From JBAXEO01 sp964541375 (GTDB lineage Bacteria > Actinomycetota > Coriobacteriia > Anaerosomatales > JAAXUF01): a DNA stretch of 20,535 bases. This document shows, piece by piece, positions 13,978 through 20,535 of the stretch. The stretch lies in contig CAZIPT010000033.1 in NCBI GenBank assembly GCA_964541375.1, forward strand, positions 1-20,535. Direction: 5' to 3'. Under the pieces are notes generated by a model, which was not told the origin of the DNA, ran no database searches, and was given only the letters and a program-made list of their open reading frames with translations. Positions within the stretch are counted from its first letter, which is position 1, and each line of letters opens with the position of its first letter. Both the position numbers and the translations under genes were made by a program.

Positions 13978-14535
13978 TCAGCGGTGACGTCCATCGCGCC
14001 GGTTGCGTGACGGGCGGGACGACCGGCGTACTTTCCGTTTCGCGACGATGAACGCGGCTGCAGTCGACGGCTCAAACCGGTCGCCCGAGGGCCCGGTACT
14101 CGCGAGTACTGCCTGACCAAGCGCGATCTTCTTGGCGTGCTCGTTGTCCTCTTGGCAGGTCGCGCACAAGTACGTGCCGACGAGCATGCCGTCCTCGCGC
14201 CACACCTCGACCGCGTACTCCCACTCCCAACCCAGATCCGCGCCCGCTTCCAGGAGCTCGTGGCACTCCGATAGTCGTGGGACAGTGTCGAACGCTGGAT
14301 CCTCCCGCTGCGGCCAGGGAGTCGGTGCAACCTCAAGCGTCCACGAGATGACACTGTCGGCCGCTTGACGAACGGAGACATCGGCGTCCTCGCGAGCTGC
14401 GCGCAGCCACTCCGCGCGACTCTCAAAGGTGACATTCTCCAGCATGCAGACGGCGCGAAGCCGCACAACTCTACTTGTGGAGCGAAGCGCCCGACCGAGG
14501 ACGTCGATGACTTTCGGATCGGATTCTGAGTACAT
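13978..14535 (-). CDS. HEAT-like repeat protein with basic C-terminal tail, unknown function
   Basis: The gene encodes 185 residues. The N-terminal 70 residues have the helical pattern of HEAT-type repeats (VLGRALRSTSRVVRLRAVCMLENV, then SRAEWLRAAREDADVSVRQAADSV), consistent with a protein-interaction role. The middle section is rich in Trp and acidic residues (LGWEWEYAVEVW) and contains a C-x2-C pair in YLCATCQEDNEHAKK. The last 25 residues are very basic (Arg/Lys-rich), perhaps for nucleic-acid or membrane contact. ATG at 14535 is chosen because GGGAGGTG lies six bases upstream; the GTG at 14544 would sit inside that ribosome binding site. No catalytic motif is seen. Confidence 0.65.
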   Translation of the reverse strand: MYSESDPKVIDVLGRALRSTSRVVRLRAVCMLENVTFESRAEWLRAAREDADVSVRQAADSVISWTLEVAPTPWPQREDPAFDTVPRLSECHELLEAGADLGWEWEYAVEVWREDGMLVGTYLCATCQEDNEHAKKIALGQAVLASTGPSGDRFEPSTAAAFIVAKRKVRRSSRPSRNRRDGRHR

Positions 14536-14611
14536 AGGTGGCACCTCCCGCCAATAATCTAGCGCGCGGGTACGACATGGGCCGAGCGCCGAGTCCTCGC
14601 GAGTAGAGTGC

Positions 14612-15280
14612 CTAGGGGTTCAGTTGGACCTGGATGAAGCCCTCGCCGCCAACGGGCAGTGAGTCGCCGGCACGGGGCCATTGGCTGATGACTTCGCCGC
14701 TGGGGACTCCGGAGTTACCGTAGGTTATGTAGGGAACCAGACCTGCGTCCTTCACCTTCGCTTCGGCTGCCGACTGGGTGAGCCCGACAATCTGAGGCAT
14801 CTTGACCAGATCCGTTGCCCGGCTACTCGACACGACAATGGCCACAGACTCCCCAGGATCCAGCGCCGACCCGCCTCCCGGTCTCTGGCCGATGACGATG
14901 CCGGACGCCTTGGAAGCCGAGAATACTTCGGACACGCTGACGGAGTATCCCGCCCCCTTGAGTGTACCCACGGCCGTCGCTCTCGGATCCCCCAGGACGT
15001 TGGGAACGAGTCGGCCCGAAGTCGATTGGGATGGGCCGTCGGTGTAATCCTGGGTGGGCCCGGGTCTCGGCCCAGGGGCGACCACGGGGGTCTGCGTCGT
15101 CTCGGTCGGTAGCTCCATCGAGGACTGCCGTGGCTGGCGCCAGAAGAACCAGAAACACAGAAGGACGATCATGATCACGAGAACCAACGCAATCCACGGC
15201 CAGATGCGCGAACGCCATACGGAAGCCGGGTCCTGCACTTCGTTGCGTTCGTTGCCCTGCTGGCCTTCGCCCTGCGCCAT
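14612..15280 (-). CDS. Membrane-anchored protein with two PASTA domains
   Basis: PASTA domains bind peptidoglycan stem peptides or beta-lactams and are usually found on PknB/Stk kinases and penicillin-binding proteins. This 222-residue protein has a short hydrophilic cytoplasmic N-terminus, one transmembrane helix (about 27-47, Trp/Val/Ile/Leu-rich), a Pro/Thr-rich linker (50-90) and two PASTA units: 92-151 (VPNVLG... IVIGQRPGGGSALDPGESVAIVVS) and 160-220 (MPQIVGL... VISQWPRAGDSLPVGG). There is no kinase or transpeptidase domain, so it is a stand-alone envelope sensor or anchor. ATG at 15280 follows GGGAG four bases upstream; the frame extends far upstream but there overlaps the divergent gene and is discarded. 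Confidence 0.88.
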   Translation of the reverse strand: MAQGEGQQGNERNEVQDPASVWRSRIWPWIALVLVIMIVLLCFWFFWRQPRQSSMELPTETTQTPVVAPGPRPGPTQDYTDGPSQSTSGRLVPNVLGDPRATAVGTLKGAGYSVSVSEVFSASKASGIVIGQRPGGGSALDPGESVAIVVSSSRATDLVKMPQIVGLTQSAAEAKVKDAGLVPYITYGNSGVPSGEVISQWPRAGDSLPVGGEGFIQVQLNP

Positions 15281-15481
15281 TCTGCTCCCTCGTAGGTTGA
15301 CCACAACGCCAAGGCACATCAGCAACATTCTACTTCGCATGCGCGCACACCGCTCAGGTGGCGGCGCTCGCTCGATGCGACTCGCTGAATCGGGGTGTCT
15401 CGCCGACAGCGGCCGGACTCGCAGCAAGTCATTGGCTCGGGGTACAGTCTGAGCTGCAGTGAGAACGTGAAAGGGAGCCGT
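15281..15481. other. Divergent intergenic region, PASTA protein / unknown protein-glpK operon
   Basis: This 201-bp spacer must hold two divergent promoters. TAGAAT about 50 bp upstream of the PASTA gene (minus strand) and TACAGT about 40 bp upstream of the plus-strand gene resemble -10 boxes, but neither has a clear -35 partner. No small gene is evident. Confidence 0.35.
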
Positions 15482-16531
15482 ATGGCCAAGGGCAAGTCCA
15501 CCCGCCGGGAGTTCGACTGGCGGAGCTACACCAAGCCGCCGCGCATCCTGTCGGATGAGCAGGCGGAGTCGCTCCTCGGGGGAGTTCTTGCTCCTCTGCT
15601 GGACTGGGCGAAGCGCCACGCCTCGGTTCGATTCGAGATCAGATCCCGCCAGGCGGCCATCTACTTCGATGGGATGATGCTGTTGCGAATACGCGGTGCC
15701 GAGCACCCGTTCGTTGGCGAGGTGGACTCGAACGTGCGGCTGCCCCGGAGTGATCGCACCGGCGCCGAGCAACTTGAGTATTGGCCGCTCTCCTCGGCCA
15801 GCGAAGTTGCGGCGGCCGTTGCCGAACTCGACGAACTCCGTGAGCTGAGCGAGCGGTTGTCGGCGGGTGAACCGCCCTCGGAGCGAAGCGTGCTTCACGC
15901 GTTCGCGACCGCCAATGACGGCCGCTCGGGTTCGGACAGCCGCTACATCGTCGCTGACACTGAGTTCCAGTATGGCAAGCGGCGTTACGACTTCGTAGCG
16001 ATGAGGCGCGCCGACGCGGTGGGGGGTCTGGGCGCCTACACGAGCCCTCGCATGGTGTTCGGTCAACTCAAGTCCAACGGGAGACCGCTGTCGGGCACAT
16101 CGGGCATCGTGGCGCACGCCGCCGACTACGCCGAGTTCGCCCAGGCGCTGGGTGGGCTACACATCGCCTCCGCGCGAAGAGAACTCGATGCGCTGGTTCA
16201 GCAGAAGCTGCGTTTGGGCCTCTTCAGCGAGGACTTGCCGTTCAGGCACTTTCCCGAGGATGACCCGGAGTACCTATTGGTGTTCTCGGGATACGACCTG
16301 GCGTCTGAGACTCTCGACGCGCCCCTCGTCCAGATGCACGACAAGCTCGTGGCACGTCACTGTCGGCCAGAGCTTCTCAGGTTCGCCGAGGTGGACGCCG
16401 AGAGATCGACGCACGGCGCGTCCCCGCTCTGGCTCGGCGCCGACGAGGCGCTGAGTTACCGGGAGTTCAAGCGCTACCGAAAGGAACTGCGCTCTGCGGA
16501 CTCGACCGCCCCACATACGACGGAAGGCTGA
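15482..16531 (+). CDS. Hypothetical protein with PD-(D/E)xK-like residue pattern, coupled to glpK
   Basis: I recognise no named family for this 349-residue soluble protein. A helical N-terminal region (1-150) with a beta-rich insert (VRFEIRSRQAAIYFDGMMLLRI) precedes a core at 155-220. This core reads like a restriction-endonuclease-type fold: YIVADTEF (Glu161), then RRYDFVAM (Asp170), then MVFGQLK (Gln195, Lys197), then HAADYAEFAQAL. The order E...D...(E/Q)xK followed by a helix is the PD-(D/E)xK signature with Gln at the third position. This is pattern-based inference; it may be an inactive or unrelated fold. ATG at 15482 follows AAAGGGAG. Its stop is 3 bp before glpK, so the two are almost certainly co-transcribed. 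Confidence 0.8.
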   Translation: MAKGKSTRREFDWRSYTKPPRILSDEQAESLLGGVLAPLLDWAKRHASVRFEIRSRQAAIYFDGMMLLRIRGAEHPFVGEVDSNVRLPRSDRTGAEQLEYWPLSSASEVAAAVAELDELRELSERLSAGEPPSERSVLHAFATANDGRSGSDSRYIVADTEFQYGKRRYDFVAMRRADAVGGLGAYTSPRMVFGQLKSNGRPLSGTSGIVAHAADYAEFAQALGGLHIASARRELDALVQQKLRLGLFSEDLPFRHFPEDDPEYLLVFSGYDLASETLDAPLVQMHDKLVARHCRPELLRFAEVDAERSTHGASPLWLGADEALSYREFKRYRKELRSADSTAPHTTEG

Positions 16532-16534
16532 CCG

Positions 16535-18028
16535 ATGGCACTCATACTCGCTCTTGACCAGGGAACGACCTCTACCCGCTCGATCGTGTTCGATGAATCA
16601 GGACATCGACTGGGGATGTCGCAGATCGCACTGGAGCAGATCTTCCCTCAGGCTGGATGGGTCGAGCACGACGCCTCCTTGATCTGGCACGACCAGCTGG
16701 CCACCGCAAGAGCCGCGCTGGCCGAGGCGGGCGTCTCGGCGGCGGACCTGTCGGCCATCGGTGTCACGAACCAGCGCGAGACCGTCGTGCTCTGGGACCG
16801 CGCCACGGGAGTGCCCTTGCATAACGCGATCGTGTGGCAGGACCGCCGTACCGCCGATGCGTGCGCCGCGATCGCCGCGAGGCCCGGCGTGGACAGCATG
16901 GTCCGGGAGAGGACCGGACTCGGGGTGGATCCGTACTTCTCGGCGAGCAAGATCGCCTGGCTTCTCGACAACGTGGACGGCGCCCGAGCGCGGGCCGAGG
17001 CCGGCGAGCTGGCGGTCGGGACGATCGACTCCTGGCTGGTCTACAACCTGACCGCCGGAGCGAGCCACGTCACCGATGCCACCAACGCATCTCGTACACT
17101 CCTGTTCGACACGCGTGTCGGGCGCTGGGACACCGAGCTGTGCACGCTCTTCAGCGTGCCCGAGCTACTGCTTCCGCGGGTCGTGCGTTCGTCGGGCGTG
17201 GTCGGGATGAGCGCGGCCGATGTCTTGGGCGCGGCAGTACCGATCGCCGGGATCTGCGGAGACCAGCAAGCGTCACTCGTGGGCAACGGGGGCTTCTCGG
17301 CGGGGGACGCGAAAGTCACCTTCGGAACCGGCATCTTCGCGCTCATGCACACGGGCACGCAGCGCCCGGCTTCGGACACGCTTGCACTCACCGTGGCCGC
17401 GCAGGTCGGCGATGAGCTCGAGTACGCGCTCGAGGGGTCCATCTTCATGGGCGGCGCCATCGTGCAGTGGATCGTCGAGCAGATGCATCTCGCCGAGACC
17501 CCGCAGGCGGCTCAGAAACTCGCCGAGAGCGTGCCCGACAGTAATGGTGTGGTGCTGGTCCCCGCGCTCACCGGTCTGGGAGCGCCGGAGTGGGACCCTT
17601 ACGCCCGCGGCGCCATCTTCGGGCTGACTCGCGGCGCCAACTCGGCGCACGTTGCCCGAGCCGCGATGGAGTCCATACCACTGCAGGTCGGAGACCTGAT
17701 CGGCGCCATGACAGCCGACTCGGGCCATTCGTTGCACTCGCTGCGCGCAGACGGCGGGGTCACCGTCAACGCGCTTGTGATGCAAACGCTCGCCGACGTA
17801 CTGGGGATCCGCGTCGAGACGGCGGCGCTCGCGGAATCGACAGCGTTGGGAGCCGCCTACCTTGCCGGGCTGGCCGTCGGAGTCTGGTCTGACCCCGAGG
17901 ACCTCGCGATGCTTCACGAGGTCGGTAGCACCTACGAGCCGCATGCCGATTCCAGCGAGCGCATCGCCCGCCTGCGCCTACTGTGGGCCGAAGCGGTCAA
18001 GCGCTCTATGAAGTGGGAGCGCGACTGA
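16535..18028 (+). CDS. glpK: Glycerol kinase
   Basis: Glycerol kinase phosphorylates glycerol with ATP to sn-glycerol 3-phosphate in the cytoplasm, feeding phospholipid synthesis or glycolysis. The 497-residue FGGY-family protein has the phosphate loop LALDQGTTSTRSIVFD (5-20), GWVEHD (41-46), glycerol contacts Arg81-Glu82 (TNQRET), Trp101 (IVWQDRRT), Tyr134 and Asp243 (ICGDQQ), TFGTGIFALMHTG (262-274), and the FGGY C-terminal signatures GLGAPEWDPYARGAIFGLTRG and ALAESTALGAAYLAGLA. The His-containing loop phosphorylated by HPr in Firmicutes is not evident, so PTS control is unlikely. AAGG eight bases upstream of the ATG serves as ribosome binding site. No glpF or glpD is adjacent. Confidence 0.96.
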   Translation: MALILALDQGTTSTRSIVFDESGHRLGMSQIALEQIFPQAGWVEHDASLIWHDQLATARAALAEAGVSAADLSAIGVTNQRETVVLWDRATGVPLHNAIVWQDRRTADACAAIAARPGVDSMVRERTGLGVDPYFSASKIAWLLDNVDGARARAEAGELAVGTIDSWLVYNLTAGASHVTDATNASRTLLFDTRVGRWDTELCTLFSVPELLLPRVVRSSGVVGMSAADVLGAAVPIAGICGDQQASLVGNGGFSAGDAKVTFGTGIFALMHTGTQRPASDTLALTVAAQVGDELEYALEGSIFMGGAIVQWIVEQMHLAETPQAAQKLAESVPDSNGVVLVPALTGLGAPEWDPYARGAIFGLTRGANSAHVARAAMESIPLQVGDLIGAMTADSGHSLHSLRADGGVTVNALVMQTLADVLGIRVETAALAESTALGAAYLAGLAVGVWSDPEDLAMLHEVGSTYEPHADSSERIARLRLLWAEAVKRSMKWERD

Positions 18029-18047
18029 GAAACGGCTCGCGACTGCC

Positions 18048-18063
18048 GCGGACGAGTATCCGC
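18048..18063. repeat. Hairpin between convergent glpK and degV
   Basis: GCGGA-CGAGTA-TCCGC is a perfect 5-bp stem with a six-base loop in the 37-bp gap between convergent stops. It may help end transcription from both sides, but no T-run follows. Confidence 0.3.
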
Positions 18064-18065
18064 CC

Positions 18066-18932
18066 TCAGATGTCGGGGAGCACCGCCACGCCCCAGCCGG
18101 TCCCGGTGTGCGTGGCGATGGCAGTGCCGGCCTCGTAGACGACCATCTCGGTGATCGCGAACCGCTTTGCGATCTCGTCCTTCAGCCAGTGCGCCCGTTC
18201 CGCTGACAGCGCGTGACCGACTGCGAACCGCCCCGACGTCGCACCTCCCATCTGCTCGCTCACCCAGTCGAGGGTGTGCTGCAGGGCGGCCTTCTCGCCG
18301 CGGCTCCTCGCCACAGGCACGAAGGCTCCATCCGGAGCGACGGTCAAAGTGACCTTGAGGTTCAGCACAGAGCCGAGAAAAGCGCCGACGCGTCCGATCC
18401 GGCCGCCCTTTGCGAGGTTTCCGAGCCCGTCGAGCCCCACGATGAGCCGAACACGGTCGCGGACGTCGGTGATGCGGGCGATGGCCGCATCGGGCGCCAT
18501 ACCCTCGGCGGCGCAACGCGCGGCCTCAACGACCTGCCACGCGCAGCCCCACGAAAGGTTGAGAGAGTCGAAGACGTGCACCCTTCCCGCGAACTGCTCG
18601 GCGGCGGTGTGCGCGGACTCTATGGTTCCGGACAGCTTGGAGGAGATGTGCACCGAGATGACGTGGTCGACGGTCTCAAGTGCGAGTGCGTAGGCCTCCG
18701 CGAAAGCCCCCGCAGCCGGCTGTGAGGTGGTGGGGAGCTTCTCGGCGGCGTTCATGCGATCGAAGAATTCCTGCTGGCTGAGCTCGCCGTCCACGAACGA
18801 TTCATCGCCGATGGTGACGGTGAGGGGCACGACGACGATGCCCTCACGGCTGGCCATGTGTGGCTCGATGTCAGAAGTGGAGTCCGTCACGACCGCGAAT
18901 GTCGGTCGGCCTGTTTCGGCAGCTGGCGTCAT
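18066..18932 (-). CDS. DegV family (FakB-like) fatty-acid-binding protein, copy 2
   Basis: This second DegV protein is 288 residues long, with VVTDSTSDI (14-22), the TTSQPAAGAF loop, HISSKLSGT, VFDSLNLSWG, the glycine-rich AKGGRIGRVGAFLGS and LNLKVTLTV, and a C-terminal THTGTGWGVAVLP replacing the usual GPHxGPG-like ending. It is clearly divergent from the copy at 7267-8127 in the helical middle and in the C-terminal His motif, so the two probably bind different ligands. The ATG at 18932 follows GAGGGGGAACAACG, almost the same leader as the other degV. It is the third gene of the gatB-DUF488-degV series, 34 bp after the DUF488 stop. Confidence 0.9.
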   Translation of the reverse strand: MTPAAETGRPTFAVVTDSTSDIEPHMASREGIVVVPLTVTIGDESFVDGELSQQEFFDRMNAAEKLPTTSQPAAGAFAEAYALALETVDHVISVHISSKLSGTIESAHTAAEQFAGRVHVFDSLNLSWGCAWQVVEAARCAAEGMAPDAAIARITDVRDRVRLIVGLDGLGNLAKGGRIGRVGAFLGSVLNLKVTLTVAPDGAFVPVARSRGEKAALQHTLDWVSEQMGGATSGRFAVGHALSAERAHWLKDEIAKRFAITEMVVYEAGTAIATHTGTGWGVAVLPDI

Positions 18933-18966
18933 CGTTGTTCCCCCTCGTCGCGCGCGGCAGGTACGT

Positions 18967-19326
18967 TCATCCCACGTCGCACCGCGCGCGCAGGTAGCTC
19001 GCGAGCGTCTCGGCGACCTGAAGATCGTCGTAGTCGGGCACCTTCAGGATGGTGACGGTGCCGTACTCCTTGAGCAGCTTCTCGACCTTGTCGACGTCGC
19101 GCTCGTTGTGGCCGAGCTCCGCCAGATAGCGGTCCCGGAATCCTGAGTTCTTGCGAGGGTTGCGCGCGAGCCAACCCTTGAGATTGGGGCTCGGTCCCAT
19201 CGACCGCATCCAGTCGCAGCCGGCCTGCTTTCCTTTAGGCGCCCCACGAGGCCACTCCGATTCGATGAGTATCCGATAGCCGTCGCTCGGGCTGCGCGCC
19301 TCATATACGGACTTGACCTGTATCAC
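18967..19326 (-). CDS. DUF488 family protein
   Basis: This 119-residue protein matches the YeaO-like DUF488 family of small cytoplasmic proteins with no settled function. Visible family features are KSVYEARSPSDGYRILIESEWPRG (about 5-28, the DGYR-LI-x3-WPRG core), DWMRSMGPSPNLKGWL (38-53), and a C-terminal TVTILKVPDYDD segment followed by an AETLASYLR helix. In most relatives the second residue block reads DRLWPRG; here it is ESEWPRG. The GTG start at 19326 overlaps the gatB stop (GTGA), indicating translational coupling; a GGCGGGGG just upstream may act as ribosome binding site. Confidence 0.85.
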   Translation of the reverse strand: MIQVKSVYEARSPSDGYRILIESEWPRGAPKGKQAGCDWMRSMGPSPNLKGWLARNPRKNSGFRDRYLAELGHNERDVDKVEKLLKEYGTVTILKVPDYDDLQVAETLASYLRARCDVG

Positions 19327-20474
19327 GAGCCCCCGCCTTCGAGCTTGCGTTTGAGCACTTCGTTGACGACGGCCGGATTGGCCTGACCGCCGGTTTCGCG
19401 CATCACCTGTCCAACGAAGAAGCCGAGGAGCCCGGCCTTGCCGCCACGGTACTCGGCCACCTGCGCCGGATTCGCGGCAACGATCCGGTCGACGATCGCC
19501 TCGATCTCGCCGGAGTCGCTGACCTGCCGCAGCCCCTTGATCTCGACGATGGCGCCCGGGGCATCTCCACTCGCGGCCATCTCGGCGAAGACCTCCTTGG
19601 CCTGCTTGCTCGAGATGGTGCCTTCCTCGACCAACGCCACGAGCTCGGCGACCATCCCCGGCACGATGCGAGACTCTGTGACAGCGATCCCCTCGGCATT
19701 GAGGTAGGCGCTCAGGTCGTTCAGCATCACGTTGCTGATCGCCTTGGCGCGTGAGGTCCCTGCGATGGTGACCGCGGACTCGAAGAACTCGGCGAGCTCC
19801 AGGTCGCTCGAAAGCACCATCGCGTCGTGCGCCCTGAGTCCGAACTCGGCCATGAACCGAGTGCGCTTGGCGTCGGGGAGCTCCGGGAGCCGCCCGCGAA
19901 TGTCGTCGATGAACTCGTCGGTGAACTCGAACGGCACCATGTCGGGCTCGGGGAAGTAGCGGTAGTCGTGCGCCTCCTCCTTGCCACGAAGCGAACTCGT
20001 CACTTTGGCGGCCACATCGAAGTGGCGTGTCTCCTGGACGACACTGCCGCCACCTTCGATGAGCTCGACCTGGCGAACGATCTCGTACGCCAGCCCGTCG
20101 TGCATCGCCTTGAAGCTGTTCATATTCTTGATCTCGGCCTTGGTTCCGAGTTCGGTCTCACCGCGCCGGCGCACGCTGACGTTGGCGTCGACGCGCATCG
20201 AGCCCTCCTCCATCGAGCAGTCGCTGATGCCCAGCGAGAGCCAGATGAGCCGCAGCTTCTGCGCGAAGCGGCGGGCCTCCTCGGGTGTGCGTATGTCAGG
20301 CTCGCTGACCAGCTCGATCAAGGGCGTCCCGGCACGGTTGAAGTCGACCAGCGATTTGGTTGCTCCCGAGATGCGGCCCTCGCTCCCGCGCACGTGGATC
20401 ATCTTGCCGGTGTCTTCCTCCAGGTGGATACGGGTGATGCCGACTCGCGTCACGTACCCGTCGCCGTCCGGCAT
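19323..20474 (-). CDS. gatB: Asp/Glu-tRNA(Asn/Gln) amidotransferase subunit B, C-terminal 383 residues
   Basis: GatB binds and phosphorylates misacylated Glu-tRNA(Gln) or Asp-tRNA(Asn) in the GatCAB complex, making the correct amide tRNA. The visible part starts about 110 residues into a normal GatB (roughly 475-500) and carries GITRIHLEEDTGKMIH (12-27), DFNRAGTPLIELVSEPD (44-60), SMEEGSMRVDANVSVR (87-102), KAEIKNMNSF (112-121), the HDYRYFPEPDMVPF block, and the C-terminal YqeY-like tail domain ending in LLGFFVGQVMRETGGQANPAVV. The frame is interrupted upstream by TAG at 20487-20489, with GatB-like sequence continuing beyond it to the edge. The ATG at 20474 is therefore probably not the natural start. 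Confidence 0.85.
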   Translation of the reverse strand: MPDGDGYVTRVGITRIHLEEDTGKMIHVRGSEGRISGATKSLVDFNRAGTPLIELVSEPDIRTPEEARRFAQKLRLIWLSLGISDCSMEEGSMRVDANVSVRRRGETELGTKAEIKNMNSFKAMHDGLAYEIVRQVELIEGGGSVVQETRHFDVAAKVTSSLRGKEEAHDYRYFPEPDMVPFEFTDEFIDDIRGRLPELPDAKRTRFMAEFGLRAHDAMVLSSDLELAEFFESAVTIAGTSRAKAISNVMLNDLSAYLNAEGIAVTESRIVPGMVAELVALVEEGTISSKQAKEVFAEMAASGDAPGAIVEIKGLRQVSDSGEIEAIVDRIVAANPAQVAEYRGGKAGLLGFFVGQVMRETGGQANPAVVNEVLKRKLEGGGS

Positions 20475-20486
20475 CGCCGAGACGCC

Positions 20487-20535
20487 CTATGGCGCCGAGT
20501 CCAGATCGATTCGCTCGGCGGCCATCGGTCCGTCG
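20487..20535 (-). pseudogene. gatB: Upstream in-frame fragment of gatB ending at an amber codon
   Basis: In the gatB frame the last bases of the window read DGPMAAERIDLDSAP, then TAG, then GVSA and the ATG at 20474. The spot before the RIGITR-type block in GatB is variable, so homology of this piece is inferred from the shared frame and position, not from a strong motif. A single change of base 20487 (TAG to TAT or TAC) would restore a continuous frame with Tyr. Sequencing or assembly error close to a contig end, or a real nonsense mutation, could both explain it. Confidence 0.45.

Noticed and set aside
15281..16117. Long minus-strand frame extending the PASTA protein upstream
   Set aside because: The extension runs antisense through the plus-strand gene at 15482, is Arg/His-rich and has no membrane-protein or domain features; GGGAG supports ATG 15280.
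18233..18725. Plus-strand frames antisense to DegV copy 2
   Set aside because: They are shadows of a clear family member on the other strand and have no start signals.
1..20535. Defence island, prophage, CRISPR or transposon content
   Set aside because: No integrase, transposase, terminal inverted repeats, repeat-spacer arrays or recognised defence genes are seen; composition is uniform across the window. The nuclease-like protein at 15482 alone is not enough to claim a defence system.

Overview
The window is GC-rich DNA with dense, short-spaced genes, frequent GTG starts and strong GGAGG-type ribosome binding sites. It looks like chromosomal DNA from an anaerobic, high-GC actinobacterial lineage, possibly of the Coriobacteriia/Anaerosomatales type. 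This is inferred from the AOR-family tungsten/molybdenum oxidoreductase, an iron-sulfur flavoprotein, a double-cluster ferredoxin, an actinobacterial-style mycoredoxin-like protein and a GatCAB amidotransferase gene. I see no tRNA, rRNA, CRISPR array, insertion sequence, integrase or phage gene, and no non-genic stretch longer than about 300 bases.

Layout, left to right. (1) 1-926: the N-terminal 308 residues of an AOR-family oxidoreductase on the minus strand, cut by the window edge. (2) 1082-2170 (-): a secreted coiled-coil protein ending in an RlpA-like double-psi beta-barrel. (3) 2403-2678 (+): a glutaredoxin-like protein, tail-to-tail with a three-gene minus-strand operon (4841 to 2658) of GNAT acetyltransferase, beta-hydroxyacid dehydrogenase and small membrane protein, joined by a 4-bp overlap and a 1-bp gap. 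(4) 4959-5717 (+): a membrane-anchored unknown protein. (5) 9136 down to 5745 (-): carbamate kinase, DegV, two small membrane proteins and an iron-sulfur flavoprotein. (6) 9372-9944 (+): an unrecognised protein preceded by a perfect CRP/FNR-type palindrome. (7) 12041 to 9941 (-): pncB-pncA, a niacin salvage operon. (8) 12223-13275 (+): a 64-residue protein followed by a cysteine-rich 2[4Fe-4S] ferredoxin. (9) 13451-13957 (+): a DUF1269-like protein. (10) 14535-13978 (-): a HEAT-like protein. (11) 15280-14612 (-): a membrane protein with two PASTA domains. (12) 15482-18028 (+): an unknown protein with nuclease-like residues, tightly coupled to glycerol kinase. (13) 20535 down to 18066 (-): gatB, DUF488, DegV.

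Functional themes are redox chemistry (AOR, flavoprotein, ferredoxin, glutaredoxin), NAD salvage (PncA/PncB), cell-envelope proteins (RlpA-like, PASTA, several small membrane proteins) and possibly lipid metabolism (two DegV/FakB-type proteins plus glycerol kinase). Most genes belong to familiar housekeeping or accessory-metabolism families.

I did not find a convincing new multi-gene system. The best candidates for a second look are an apparent in-frame amber codon in gatB at the right edge, the CRP-type site in front of an unknown gene, the ferredoxin with an extra cysteine constellation, and the nuclease-like protein coupled to glpK.
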